A stretch of DNA of 64,000 nucleotides from positions 62,001 through 126,000 of the forward strand of contig NGBS01000009.1 in assembly GCA_002245135.1 (NCBI GenBank), written 5' to 3'. Below the pieces are notes generated by a model, which saw nothing but the letters and a program-made list of their open reading frames with translations, had not been told where the DNA came from and did not search any database. Below, piece after piece: positions 36,339 through 48,865 of this stretch (positions within the stretch are counted from its first letter, which is position 1; each line of letters opens with the position of its first letter). The position numbers and the translations under genes were made by a program. The DNA comes from Proteromonas lacertae. Its lineage: Eukaryota > Sar > Bigyra > Opalinata > Proteromonadidae.

Positions 36339-36366
36339 GTATTTCATATTTTTTTCTTCTTATTTT

Positions 36367-38478
36367 ATGAATATAATTGAACCTAAAATTCTTGCTCCAA
36401 GTTCATGTATCATTATTTATCCTATAGTTTTGTATATATAGCAAAGGACTTTGATTTAACTCCAATAACTGAAAGCTTAAAGTTTTGGAAAACATTTAAT
36501 CTGGATGAACAGAAATTGCAATTAGATAAAATTGGAATTGAAATTCCCAACAAAAAATCCCTCTCAATAGAATCTAGAAAAAAGCTTGCAGAAGAAACTA
36601 AAAAATTTCGTCAACAGCCAGATGAATCAAAGCTTAAAACGATTGGATCATTGATGAAATTATATCAAGAAGAAATCGATAGATTGACAAACAGATCTCA
36701 GTATATTAGTAGTTAATATTTCGTATTGTATAGAGAAGCAGAAATAGCATTCTTAAATATTTACAAATCATTATATGATGCACCAGATCCAGCAGCAGCA
36801 TTACAATTAGCTCAACAAGTAGCAATTCAATATCAAACCAAAAAAATAGAAAATGAAAAACTCAAAAAAGAAATTACAGAGTAAAAATACTATATATTAT
36901 GTTTATAGTTATTCATCAGAAATGTCATCATTACAAAATCAAGATATCACAATCAGAAATCTTCAATCAAGACTCGAACATCTTCAAGCCGATTTTCAAG
37001 TTCAAGTTGATAATTTAGTCGCACAAAAACTACAAGAATCCAATACTAATTCACAGAAAATACAAGAAGAATACGAGCAAAGAGAAAGTCAATTAAAATT
37101 ACAGCTTCAAAAAGCATTACAGGAGTTGGATATAATGAGATTAACAAATCAAAGCAATAACTCATTTGCTATTGATGAAATGGTGAGTGAAACAAAAGAT
37201 TCACAAAATCAAGTAGAATTACAATTACTCAGTGATGAATTGGATAAAGTGACTGCAAGAAATGTTGCATTAGAAAAAGAGTTGAAAGATTATAAAGAAA
37301 AATTTAATGATAATAAATCCAATAGATCTTCTTCACTTGAAATGTATACTGACATAATCAAAGAGAAAGATGGTGAAATAGAATCATTATCATCAGATGT
37401 AGCTAGATATCAAGTATATATATTAATTATTTATTTATATTTTCTATAGTCTTTACTTGATTCTACTAATGCGAAAAATACAGCAGTAATTGCAGATAAA
37501 GATAAAACAATCAATAAACTGCAAATATCACTTAATAAAGTTCAAGCTGATTTAGCAACAAGACCAACAACAGAAGAATTAAACAAACTTAAAGCGAAAT
37601 TACAAGCAATTCAAGCAATAGAATATGGAGTAGAAGATGATGAAATTGAAGAATTAGAAGATGATGATCTTAAAGAAATTAATAATGCATTAAAACAGAA
37701 GTTAAAGAAATTAGAAACTGAACTTACACATGTAAAGTTATCTAATACAGATTTAACTAAAAGAGTAGAAAACGCTGAAGCTATTCAATTGAAACAAGAT
37801 GAACAGATTAATGATTATAAAGAATTAGTATCAAAATTAGAGAGTGATTTATCAGGACAAACTGTTATGAGTATTTTTCTATAGATATATATATTTTTGT
37901 AAATAGGTAATGTAACTGGTGATGGTTCTGCATTATTATCATCTGTTTTACAAAGTGATATTATTATGGATGTATATATATATATTTATATATTTAATTA
38001 GAATGTTGGAAGTAATTCAAACTCATCTTCAATGGAACAGATCTTTAAAGAACAAAGAGACAGATTTAGACAAAGAATGCAACAATTAGAAGTTGATAAA
38101 CATACTTTATCAGCCAAAATATCAGCTTATATAAGAGAAGTAGATGAATTGAAATCCGATAACTTGAAGTTGTATGAGAGAATAAAGATACTTCAAAATT
38201 CTACTACTGCTAATAATCGCTCTAAATTAATACAATCTGATGATGTAATGCAAAGATATGCTAATGAGTATAATTCTCAGTTAAATACATTCCCTGTAAC
38301 TCAAGGTGATCCATTTAGTAGTAGATATGGTAGTTTAGGTAGTTTTGATAGATTTTTATTGAGGATTACTCGATTATTGTTTAGTGGAGTATTAGGAAGA
38401 AGAGTTGTATTTATTTATCTACTATTCCTTCATTTATTGGTTTTCTTTACTACAAATATGGCAGCAAGTTCATCTTAA
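36367..38478 (+). CDS. Golgi membrane coiled-coil protein CASP
   Basis: Tail-anchored golgin homologous to the CASP form of CUX1. Start MNIIEPKILAPSS joined over a 35-nt intron to KDFDLTPITESLKFWKTF (family SMFQYWKxFDL), then long coiled coils, FKEQRDRFRQR and the conserved CASP C-terminus with QRYANEYNSQLNTF, DRFLLRITRLL and a final hydrophobic anchor (VFIYLLFLHLLVFF). About six introns, several made of TA runs (e.g. 37973-38000). A doubled GCTTGA element sits at 36323-36338. It tethers intra-Golgi vesicles. Confidence 0.9.
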
Positions 38479-38584
38479 ACAGATAATTATTGTAATTATA
38501 TATAGATTTGTGTTTTTTAAAGGAAATATTTTAAATAATCGATATATAATATTATTAAATTATTAAATTTACAGGACATTATAA

Positions 38585-40491
38585 TTATAGAAGAATACTG
38601 ACAGATTGTTCATATATCATTTCATTAGCATAACCATTTCTACAAACATGTTTAATTGTCTTGTACATACAATAAAATAGGATTGAAATGTTAAATGAAT
38701 ATATCCAAAAACCCAAATAACTTAACAAAAAAACATTATTCATTTCATCATAAAAAAAACACTTCTTCTTCCTTGTATCTAAATTTAGAAATAATATCTG
38801 TAACAATCTACTATTTTTATCATAAAACTTTAACGATGTAGAATAAACAATATCTTTTTTACATTTTGAATTGAATTTAAATCTCAAAATATTATTGGAT
38901 GATGAAAAATTCTGTAGATTGGATAATATTGAAACACAACTTGTATTACTAACAACAACATGGTGTATTTTACCTTCACTGTCAGTTTTTGTAAGTGACT
39001 AATAGAGAATATTCTAAACTTTTCTTTCTATAATCTTTACTCCAATCAACCATATAATCAAAATCTTCAGCAAACGAATAAATTGGTCCAGAATATCTAT
39101 ACTCAACTATATTTGTATTTATTATCATTATATCTGCATTCATAAAAGAATTCCATTTATCAGTCACATAATTTCCGTTGTATTTAGCCATTTTAGTATA
39201 ACATATTGTATTTGATTGTCGATAATAAGAAAAATTCTGTAAATACAGATGTAAATTATACACTAAATCTGATTCATAAATGAATATAAACGAATTAAAA
39301 GATAAACTATTAGAAATTGAAGAATAATATGGTTGAGTTTGATAAAGTTGTCCATCATATGAAACTAACTTATATATTCTATATTTCTTATAATTATATA
39401 ATGCAATAGAATTGTGGAGTATTACTTTCCCATTTCTTATATTTTGAATAATTCTATTAACATCATCATCTTTATCATTTCTATATTGATAGAAAATAGA
39501 ATATGAATTTAATATTGATACTTGACTATCAACTACATTCTTTATTATATTATTAATTCCTAAGTATTTGTTAATGTAATTTATTCTAACCCAACATCCA
39601 TACATTATTATATCATTACATTTATCTATCGTATTAATAAATGAGTTGCTAGTCAAATCATTACCAGAAATATACTCAAACTTATCAATATTCATGAAAT
39701 TCTTATATAAAATCATAGTTGATGATGTATTAAAAGTTGCACCAATAAAACAATAATTTATAACTTCCTTCGCTTTACCTTCTACTGTTATATTCACTAC
39801 ATTAACAAATGAATAGGATAATCTTGAATTACTCATTTCAGATACTAGAAAATATATATCTCTTCTATCAGTATATAGCGATTCACCTTTTAAAAATAAA
39901 CCACTTATTTCGTTGAATTCATTATTATTTATTCTGTATATTAGAAAAGGAAATTTGTTATTGTTATTTGCAGAGTGCTCTACATCTTCAATTTCTATCA
40001 AAACAAAAAATAATCCTAAATGAATGATTGTACTGTTTGATACTTCATTTATTAATGGAATTATATTCTTATAAATCATTTCTGATTGAAGTGTTACATG
40101 CATATTATATATGTATGATTCATACATGGATGATATAATTAAACTATCTTTTTCATCTTCTGAAGTTGAATATATAATTTCACCATCAACTATTATTAAG
40201 AAATATATATTCACTAACCTAGAATCCCTTAAGACATTTATAAAACTACTATTTGTAGTATTTTGATAATAAAGTGTTATGCAAAGTCTCTTGTCCATTT
40301 CCTTCAACAGTTACATTTTCAAGATTACGATAGTACATCATCCATAACGACATATCTACTGTGTATTGTTTTTCTAATCTGGATGAAGTGTTACTTCGAA
40401 AAATTGCATCCAACTGTTCATTATCATATAATTCAACAGATTTTACCTTGAATAGAAATATATAGACAAGAAATAATGTAATAAATAACAT
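38585..40491 (-). CDS. secreted/single-pass membrane glycoprotein, unknown family
   Basis: Signal peptide MLFITLFLVYIFLF followed by about 530 residues rich in Asn, Tyr, Ser and Ile with many N-x-S/T sites, then a transmembrane helix near residue 590 (VFLLSYLGFWIYSF) and a short tail. No introns seen. Two frame changes are needed: at AAA-TAG (40249-40251) and AAC-TGA (38982-38984); both are solved by +1 on the stop, giving YYK-SSFIN and YKN-DSEGK. I do not recognise a domain; pairs of immunoglobulin-like beta stretches are possible. Could be a surface receptor. Confidence 0.55.
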
Positions 40492-40566
40492 TCAATAAAA
40501 AAGCTCGATTACTGTTTGATAATTGAAAAGATGTTTTGGAAGATTTCGAGTATTAATAAGTATTTG

Positions 40567-41470
40567 ATGGAGAGAAGCCGTTTAAATTTGGACGTATGAT
40601 TGTTGTTTAATATGAAAATAGGAATATAAAGTGTTGAAAGAAGGTGTAAATGAAGTTTGTATTAGAAGTAATAATAAACGAAAACTGATTAGGATATTTA
40701 ATATAAGTAATTCAAGTGAGCTAATTTTTAGAAATATTGAACAAAAGTATTGTTATCTGAGTAATATTTCACTTCCTTGTGTTATTACTTCAAAAACATA
40801 TGTAGATGAGTTATATAAATGCTTAATTATGAAGAGAGATTATTATTGTCGAGATTTAGAAGAGATTATTCAAAGTGAATCATTTTCGAGAGATACTTGT
40901 AAAGTGATACTTTCAATATGTAATATGTTGATAATATTGAGTGAGTATGATGTGATTGTTGTTAATTTGAAGAGTTCAAATGTAGTATATGAAAGAGATG
41001 ATGATGTAAAGATTATGTGATTTATTCTTGAATGAAGTAAGAAGAGAAGAAGAAGAGAGTTTGTATGATATCTGCTTCAAAAGTCCAGAAGAGTTGAATG
41101 GATTAGAAGGCAATGATAAAAAGTTTAATATGGTCAATTGGTTGTATTTTATATGAAATATTGTTTAAGAAATTACCGTTTAATGAAGATGATAATATGA
41201 AATAAGACAATTAATAATATACTGAGATGTAAATACAGTTTTGATATAGAATGTGATGATTATGATATGAAAGAGATGATCAAAAGAATGTTGAAATTGA
41301 AAAATGAAGATAGATTGAGCTTAATAGAGTTGAAAAAAGAGATGATAAAGATGTGTGAAATAAAGAAAGATAATGATGGTTATTTAATGATAGTGAAAGA
41401 AAGAAAAGAAATACTATATAATAATGATTTGGAAACTCTAATAACTTCTGCCAAAAGAATTTTATATTGA
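40567..41470 (+). CDS. protein kinase-like, probably inactive, with several frame breaks
   Basis: Start MERSRLNLD, a 28-nt intron, then EYKVLKEGVNE. The fold is kinase-like: VIVVNLKSSNVVY (HRDLKSSN with HRD lost), VKIM then DLFLN (DFG region; a TGA at 41018-41020 separates them in frame 0), SPEELNG (APE), IWSIGCILYEILFKKLPF (subdomain IX) and MIKRMLKLKNEDRLSL. Frame changes at 41018 and 41203 coincide with stops (ATG-TGA, AAA-TAA) and are solved by +1; one at 41118-41122 lies in five A. Either a decaying gene or one needing recoding. Confidence 0.55.
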
Positions 41471-41600
41471 AAATCATGAATATAAAAGTATAAATATATA
41501 TAATATTTGAAATAATAATGATTAATAGAAATTCGAGATGATTTAATAAAATTTTACAATAATAAACCCTAACGAAAAAGTATTGTCATTATTATTGATA

Positions 41601-43958
41601 ATGAAATTACACAAAAAAGATAATTCAATAAGTGATAAATTAAACTTTCAAATTCATCACCAATGTAAAGGGGAAAAATGTAATTTAGATGAAAAGATCT
41701 TTAATATTAGTAGTATCATTCAATCGAAAATGAAATAGCTGCATTTTATTCACATTATATGTTTGTTTTTGCTGAAGAAGGAATGAATTATATGTTTAGA
41801 ATATTTAAAATTAGTGAATAGAACAAAACTTCAATTCCGTATCTTTTTTATTATTCAATTGATTTAGATTGGATTAATATTCCAATTAAACAACAATCAT
41901 TATTCGGATCATGTTTTTCCCAATTAATATATTTGCAAGGAATTAGATTTATCATTTTGTCGTCTTACATATCATTTCGTTGAATCATTTATAGAATCAA
42001 TTCCATCTATGAAATTGAAATATATTAATTTTTGTTGTATATATTTTGTTGATTATTGTTCTGTAATAGTTAATCCAATTGGAATAAAGGGGTTGAAATT
42101 ATTACTTCCCTATTTTCCATTATTAATCAATAACAAAAGTGAGTTAATTCTATATGGAATGAAATTAAATGATGAATCAATATCTTTAATGTTAAACTGT
42201 GGAAATATAACAAATAATAATATCATATCACTTGCTTTAGGAAGTAATTTAATAAGTGATAAAGGCTTAGAATTATTATCTTACTAATTTCAATCAATTT
42301 CCTAATTTGAAGCAATTGAATCTTGTAAATAATCATATAAGTGACAAAGGAATAATATCTTTATCTGAAAATCTATCCCATTTAAAAGACTTAGAATATG
42401 TAGATATATCTTTAAATAAAATTGAATATTTCGGAATCAAAACATTGTTTACTAACACATCAAATAACCCCAAACTTCACACAATTAAATGTGATATATA
42501 TAAAGAAGGAATACTTGAAGATATTGAAATTATGAAATCAGACAAATGTAAAGAAATTGAAAAGATTAAATCTGAGTAGTATAATTTATTATTTTATTTC
42601 TATTATGTAGATAGAAATCTATCATTCAAAAGAATAGAACTGCTGATTAACAATTTATCTTCATTTTCCCTTCCTAAAACAACTGTTTTTAAATGGAAAT
42701 TTAATAGGCGATTTAGGAATGAAACTCTTGTCTCCACATTTGCATTTATTAAAAGATGATATTGGTAGAATGAATTGTTCAAGTATAATATTATTATTAT
42801 TTATTGTTTAATAGAAATGGGTTTATCTTCAACTGGATTTAATTATTTATTAGATGGTTTAAAGAATTTTAATGAAAAGATCATGTTAGTTGATGTAAGT
42901 GAAAATAATATTGATGCAGATGGGATAGAATATTTGCTGAATTATGTGAAAGAGAATAACAATAGTTAAAAAGTTGCAGATTCATGGTATATTATTACAT
43001 ATTTAATATACTTATGAAATAGATAACCCAATAGGTAATTCTGGATTTAAATTATTATTAAACAATTTAAATTTGATAGATTATTTTGGAATAGTAAATT
43101 TGAGTAATTTATCAATAGATGATGAAAGTGTGATGCTGTTAATAGACATTAGTTCGATAAAAAGATGCAATGCAAATAAATCTCAATGGAAATAATATTC
43201 ATATGAAAGGATTGAAATTATTAGAAACAATGGAGTTTCTATCTATAAATCCATTAATAGATGTGAAATGTTCATCATGGACAAATGATGAATTGGAATA
43301 TTATTTGAATGATTGTATTAAAAAGAAAAGATGTTATTATGATTTTTCGAGTATAGATATTTGTTTATAATGAAATAGATCTAAACATCAGCGATTTTCA
43401 TATTGCATTAGTTAAACAAGTTAATTATGATAAATTAGATTTATCCAATAATAAAATCACTTATAAAGGATTAAAAGAATTATTTGATACTTTATCAAAA
43501 GATGTAATATATATATTAATATATAATAATGAAATTGGAGATGAGGGAGTAGAGATAATATGTAAAAATTTGGATATATTTGTCGAAACAGTCAATTTTG
43601 ATCCAAATTCATTAAATCTTTCAAGTATTTTCTGATTATATTTATAATCTGAATAGACATTGGAATGAGTGAAAGGGGATTGAAAATGTTAATAGAAAGA
43701 TTGAAAGGTTATGAACAATTAGAAAAAATGAATATATCAGGAAATGAATTAGATGAAAATGAATTAAGATTAATGAAAGAAAACCAAGAAGTGTTTTTAT
43801 ATTTAGACGAATTATCAATAACAGTAAAAGAGAATATAGATAATACAGTACTTAAATCATTTTTAGAAACATTTTCAACAATTAGATTAATCAAGTTAAA
43901 TGGAATTTCAGAAGAAAAAAGGAAAAAATTATCAAAAGAATTCTTCAATATTGAATAA
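41601..43958 (+). CDS. leucine-rich-repeat protein (ribonuclease-inhibitor type)
   Basis: Tandem 28-residue LRRs of the RI type run through the whole gene: LALGSNLISDKGLELL, LNLVNNHISDKGI, VDVSENNIDADGIEYLL, INLNGNNIHMKGLKLL, MNISGNELDENEL. The N-terminal 100 residues are not repetitive. At least six short introns (e.g. near 41703-41731, 42570-42610, 42985-43020, 43625-43655). Problems: in-frame TAG at about 41818-41820, a +1 near 41940 (extra G before GAATTAGATTTA), and a stop at 42285-42287 solved by +1 (TAC-TAA). Function unknown; LRR-RI proteins mediate protein binding, and pseudogene status cannot be excluded. Confidence 0.6.
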
Positions 43959-44024
43959 TTAATACAAATAATATTCTATAACAATAATAATAAAATGAAA
44001 ATTTTTAGATTATTATTCTCCATT

Positions 44025-45946
44025 CTATTCATCCATAAAGAAGTAATTTCCACTACTCTTTTGTTCTTTATCTTTTATTGAATCTTTCTTGTTGATTCGA
44101 GGTCGGAAATTTGTTGGATCTCTTCTAAAGGTGATTTGTAAAGCATTTAAAAATTTATTCATTCCACTTAATAATGGTTGAGGAGAAGCTGCACAACAAT
44201 CTCGAGCAGGAATTCCAGAATATACTACTACACGATCAGCTAAATAAGTTGCCATTATAAAATCATGCTCTACTACAAAGCCAGTTTTCTTTGAATGTAA
44301 TATAAATCGTTTTATTACTTTCGATGCAACTATACGTTGTTCAGAATCTAAATAAGCAGATGGTTCATCGATTAAATAGATATCAGCAGGTTTACCTAAA
44401 CATAAGGTTATAGCTACTCGTTGTAATTCACCACCAGATAAATGCGTTACTTCTTGATCATATAATGGCTTCAATATTCATAGGTTTAAGAACATCGGTG
44501 TTAAATTGAGGATGTAAAAATGCAGCTTTGATTTTACTTAATAATAACATTCTAACAGTTCCTTCAAAATGAGGACTGATCTTTTGAGGTTTATAACTGA
44601 TATTTAGCTGAGGAACACTTACATCTTCACCTTTCTCTTCTTCATCACTTTTTATTAAACCTGCTAACATTCGAATAAATGTTGTTTTACCAGTTCCATT
44701 TTCACCCAATAATACGATTATTTCACTATCTTTAAATCCACCAGCTTCAATTCGTAATTTGAATTCATTATCTTTAGTTTTTAATGTTTTAGTCATTGAA
44801 GGATAACTATATTGTTTTATTGTATTCTTCTTCTTTTCATCATCTGTTGTTTCAGCAATTTTAAATGTTAGACCTTCTTCTCGGAATCTCAAATTTTCAG
44901 TTGGAACAAATCCACCTAAGAAGATATTAATACCATCTCTAACATTGAATGGCATTGTTACTACACCATAAGCTCCAGGAGTTCCATATAATACACAAAC
45001 AAAATCAGATAAATAATCTAATACAGCTAAATCATGCTCAACTACGATTACATAACCTTCTGGTAAATCACTTACGATTGATCGAATTACTTCAGCAGCT
45101 CGTAATCTTTGTCGAACATCTAAATAACTAGATGGTTCATCAAATAAATAAACATCACTATCAGATATTGCAACGATACAGATTGTAAAACGCTGTAATT
45201 CACCTCCAGATAACATCTCCACACTTCGTTCTTGTAAATAATCTAAATCTAATAATGGTAATAGAATATCTAATTTATGACGTTTATCTTTTTTTCTTAA
45301 TATTTCACCTACTATTCCTTTTACTGCTTTTGGAATATTATCTACATATTGAGGTTTTATTGAAGCTTTTAAATTGTCTTCTACGATCTTTTTGAAGTAG
45401 TTTTGTAAATCACTTCCTCGGAAATAGGTTAAAATATCACTCCAATCTGGAGGACTTTCAAAACGACCTAAATTTGGTTTAACTTTTGCAGATAATATCT
45501 TTAAAGCAGTCGATTTGCCTATACCATTTGTTCCTACTAAACCTAATACTTGACCTGGACGAGGTGTTGGTAATCTATGAAGTTTAAATGCATTTGGTCC
45601 AAAACGATGAATTACTTCATTATTTAAAGCCTATTCAATGTAAATTAGATATATCAGAATATACTTTTGGTAAGTTGATGATGGTGATTGCTTCAAATGG
45701 ACATTTTTTTACACATATACCACAACCAATACAAAGTTCTTCAGATATAAAGGAAATTTTGTCTTTTTTAGTTACTTCAATGCATAATTTGCCTTGAGCA
45801 TTGACTGGACAACTTCTTTTACAATCTAATGCGCATCTGGATGGTTTGCACTACGAATATAAGCAAATTCAATATAGAATGATATACTTTGTCTGAATCT
45901 ACGATAGCTACACGAGTATTTTCGTCCTGGGCTCCTTTCTTACTCA
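44025..45946 (-). CDS. ABCE1: ABCE1/RLI1 ribosome-recycling ATPase
   Basis: Essential ABC-type ATPase that splits ribosomes after termination. [16 protein letters not shown], two 4Fe-4S clusters ([11 protein letters not shown] and [13 protein letters not shown]), NBD1 with [14 protein letters not shown] and LSGGELQRF, hinge, NBD2 with [14 protein letters not shown] and [33 protein letters not shown]. Two introns near 45842-45878 and 45630-45663. In frame 0 the sequence stops at TGA 44458-44460 right after IEAII; a +1 step on that TGA gives [11 protein letters not shown]. Eukaryotic ABCE1 proteins have I-I-D-Q-E-V here, so the break lies on the stop codon itself. Confidence 0.95.
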
Positions 45947-46055
45947 TTATTCTAAACAAATGCAATTTGGGTGTTACAAAAAATTATCCCCAAAATTTTC
46001 GATCAAATCAGTTTGAAAATTTGAAATTTGAATTTAAAATAGCTATTATTCTGCA

Positions 46056-46646
46056 ATGAGTCAATCTGAATCTCCAATTGCCAATTTAAATGAAACACAA
46101 TTACAAAATGATCCTTCCATGTCAATTGATGATAGTTTTGCTCCACCATCTTGTCATCCAACAAAGACAACAAATGAATCAATTGATTCATGCTGCGAAT
46201 CCATTAAAAACACCACTTGTCAAACAACTTCGTTTGGACGATTTAGAAGGATCTTCTTTTTCAATCCCAGCAACACCTATATCAACAACCAAAATACCAT
46301 TTAGCAGAGTATCAACTCCAACTTCATTGATGAAATCATATTTGACCAGATCATCATGTAAAGCAAGAAGAATTATATCTCCTCAACATTTTCAGCCCAC
46401 TATTACTATCAAACCAAAATTCACCATTATCTCCCCAACAAAAACAAAAGATATTAATAAATGAAGAAGATAATAATATCACAATATACAATGATGATTC
46501 AAATCCACCTTTATTAACAAACAAACCAACAATTCATTTTGGAAGTGTTTTATTAAATGATAAAGAAACCAGTTCAATATTATTAAAGAACAACAGAAAA
46601 AATGAAATTACATTGAATCTAGCAATTATTGATGATAAAAATGAAT

Positions 46647-46688
<42 letters not shown>

Positions 46689-47990
46689 GTTTATTTATTT
46701 AGAGTAAAAATGGTTATAAATTACTATGTGATTCAGTTGTTGAATTAAAAAGTAATGAAGTTAAAGAAATATTCGTACAGTTCAACCCAACAACACAGAA
46801 TCAATATATCAGTCTATTAAACATTGAAGTAAAATTATTAAGTGAAAAGAAAGAAGGAGAAGATATAATAAAGAATAAATTATTATACAAATATATGATT
46901 CCGTTGAATGGATTTGGTGGAAAATGTGATATTAATGTATATTTTATTAATTTATTTCATTTAATAGTGTTTTGTATATAATGATCCAATGAAATTAGAG
47001 TTAAATGGTAATGAATATGAAAATATTATACTTTTAAAGAATATTGGCACAAGAAGTGGTATAATATTCAGTATGATTGATGATCCAGAAAATATGATAA
47101 ACGAAGAGTTAAAGAAATCAATAGAAATAATTCCAAATAATTTGATATTACACAGTGGTGATGAGATCAATATTAATGTATCAATAAATAAAGAAATCTA
47201 TGAGAAATACTGTATTAATGAAGGTATTAAATTCACCATTCTAATCGCTTGGAATGAAGAGATCAATAGAATGAAAACTTATTATAATATGAAAGATAGT
47301 AGTGAATTATTAAAGTTAATGAAATCTAATTATGTTATAGAAAGTGATATTACTGAAGATGAGTTGAAGTTTATAAATATTGAAAGTGAAAAAATGGTAA
47401 TGGATTTAAGAATATTAAATGAAGAAGATAATAAAAACACAATAAAAATATTGAAATTAAATGAATTGAACAGAATATTTGAATATTTCCACTATAATGA
47501 GAGTATGAATAGTATATTTATTGATTGTGAAATTACATCAAATAACAATATAAAATCAGAAAAAATAGACAATGTTATAAACAAACTAGAAATGATAGAA
47601 GAAAATGGATTATTATTATCTTCAGAAAATAATAATGAAGATAAAGAAAATAAAGATTCAAATAATATCAGTAATAAGAGAGAAGGTGTTTTCTTTAATG
47701 ATACCTATATTGTCTTCCCAAGTTGTCGATTAGGTGAAACTGTTACACGAAATGTTAAATTATGTAATCGATCTCCCAATAAAGTGACTGTTCAATTACA
47801 TCAGTTACAATTGCCATATATATTACCTAAGATAAAATATCATTTGAAGCCTTATACATACACTAGAGTGTTAATTTACTTTAGCCCAAGAATTGAGAGT
47901 GATATTGGTAAGAATATAATACATTTGAAAGGTACTGTAACTAATTGTGTTAAAGTTGAAGAAATTGAATTGAATCTAAAACAAAATTAA
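46056..47990 (+). CDS. SPD-2/CEP192-like ASH-domain protein
   Basis: About 620 aa. N-terminal disordered Ser/Thr/Pro part (ATPISTTKIPFS), then two or more ASH/MSP-like beta domains: PTIHFGSVLLNDKETS, VFVYNDPMKLELN, and at the end YIVFPSCRLGETVTRNVKLCNRSPNKVTVQ with YFSPRIES. Such domains occur in centrosome and ciliary proteins (ASPM, SPD-2, Hydin). Introns at about 46651-46702 (TA run) and 46936-46966. Frame changes: near 46190 (extra T in TCATGCTGC) and at AAA-TGA 46462-46464, the latter solved by +1 on the stop. Confidence 0.65.
46652..46686. repeat. (TA)n microsatellite inside an intron
   Basis: An uninterrupted alternating TA run forms almost the whole body of an intron in the SPD-2-like gene. 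Comparable TA runs form introns at 25018-25051, 34658-34680 and 54548-54573. Confidence 0.9.
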
Positions 47991-48102
47991 CTATTCTTCT
48001 TTTTGTGATTATTCTATTGGTTATATTTAAAACACACAAACACATTAATATTATTCAACACATTAAATTAGTAAATTATACTTAAATAGAAAAGATGACT
48101 CT

Positions 48103-48832
48103 CTAATTATTAGGAATAGGATTTGTGTTTGGATCATAAATGATTTTCCTCCTCCTCTCTCTTATTCTAACCTTCAGAATGGAAATTTTACTAACATCAT
48201 ACAATGTACCAAGATGTCCAACTAATTCCACAATTAGAAAGATAGTTGAGAAAAACAATACTACCCATACCCTGTCCATATTATTTCTATATGTCTTTAG
48301 TAGATTATTAACTCTGTATCCATACATCCTCTTTTCTTGTATTAATAAATAAGGCCATTTTGATTCGACATATTTACTTGAATTACCTGGAGTAACTTCA
48401 TTGATTATATAATATAAAGCAATTAAAAATAATACAATAACAACAGTCTATAAATAAATAAATATAATAAATAAATATATATATATACTGTAATAAGCAT
48501 AGAAACTGCATTAACTCTATAATCTTTACAGAAATAACCAAATAATGATATTAAATCCAATAACAACAATAAAGCACTAAATGGAATGAGGAAATATGAA
48601 TAATTGACATTCATATAAGGTATATGATCAACATAACATAATTCATAATAACCACATAGAATACAAGGAACTGATAAACTACAGATTAAAGTGCCAAATA
48701 AACCAACATTATAAATTATAAAATAAACTATTAATAATAAAATAGAAACATAGAATATATACAAATGTGATAACTGTGTTGTATTTGTTCATACCATTGA
48801 TTATTATGTCCAAAATTACTCAACTAATAAAT

Positions 48833-48865
<33 letters not shown>

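Noticed and set aside
41703-41731. Frameshift in the N-terminus of the LRR gene
   Set aside because: A 29-nt intron (GTAGTA...AAATAG) restores the frame cleanly.
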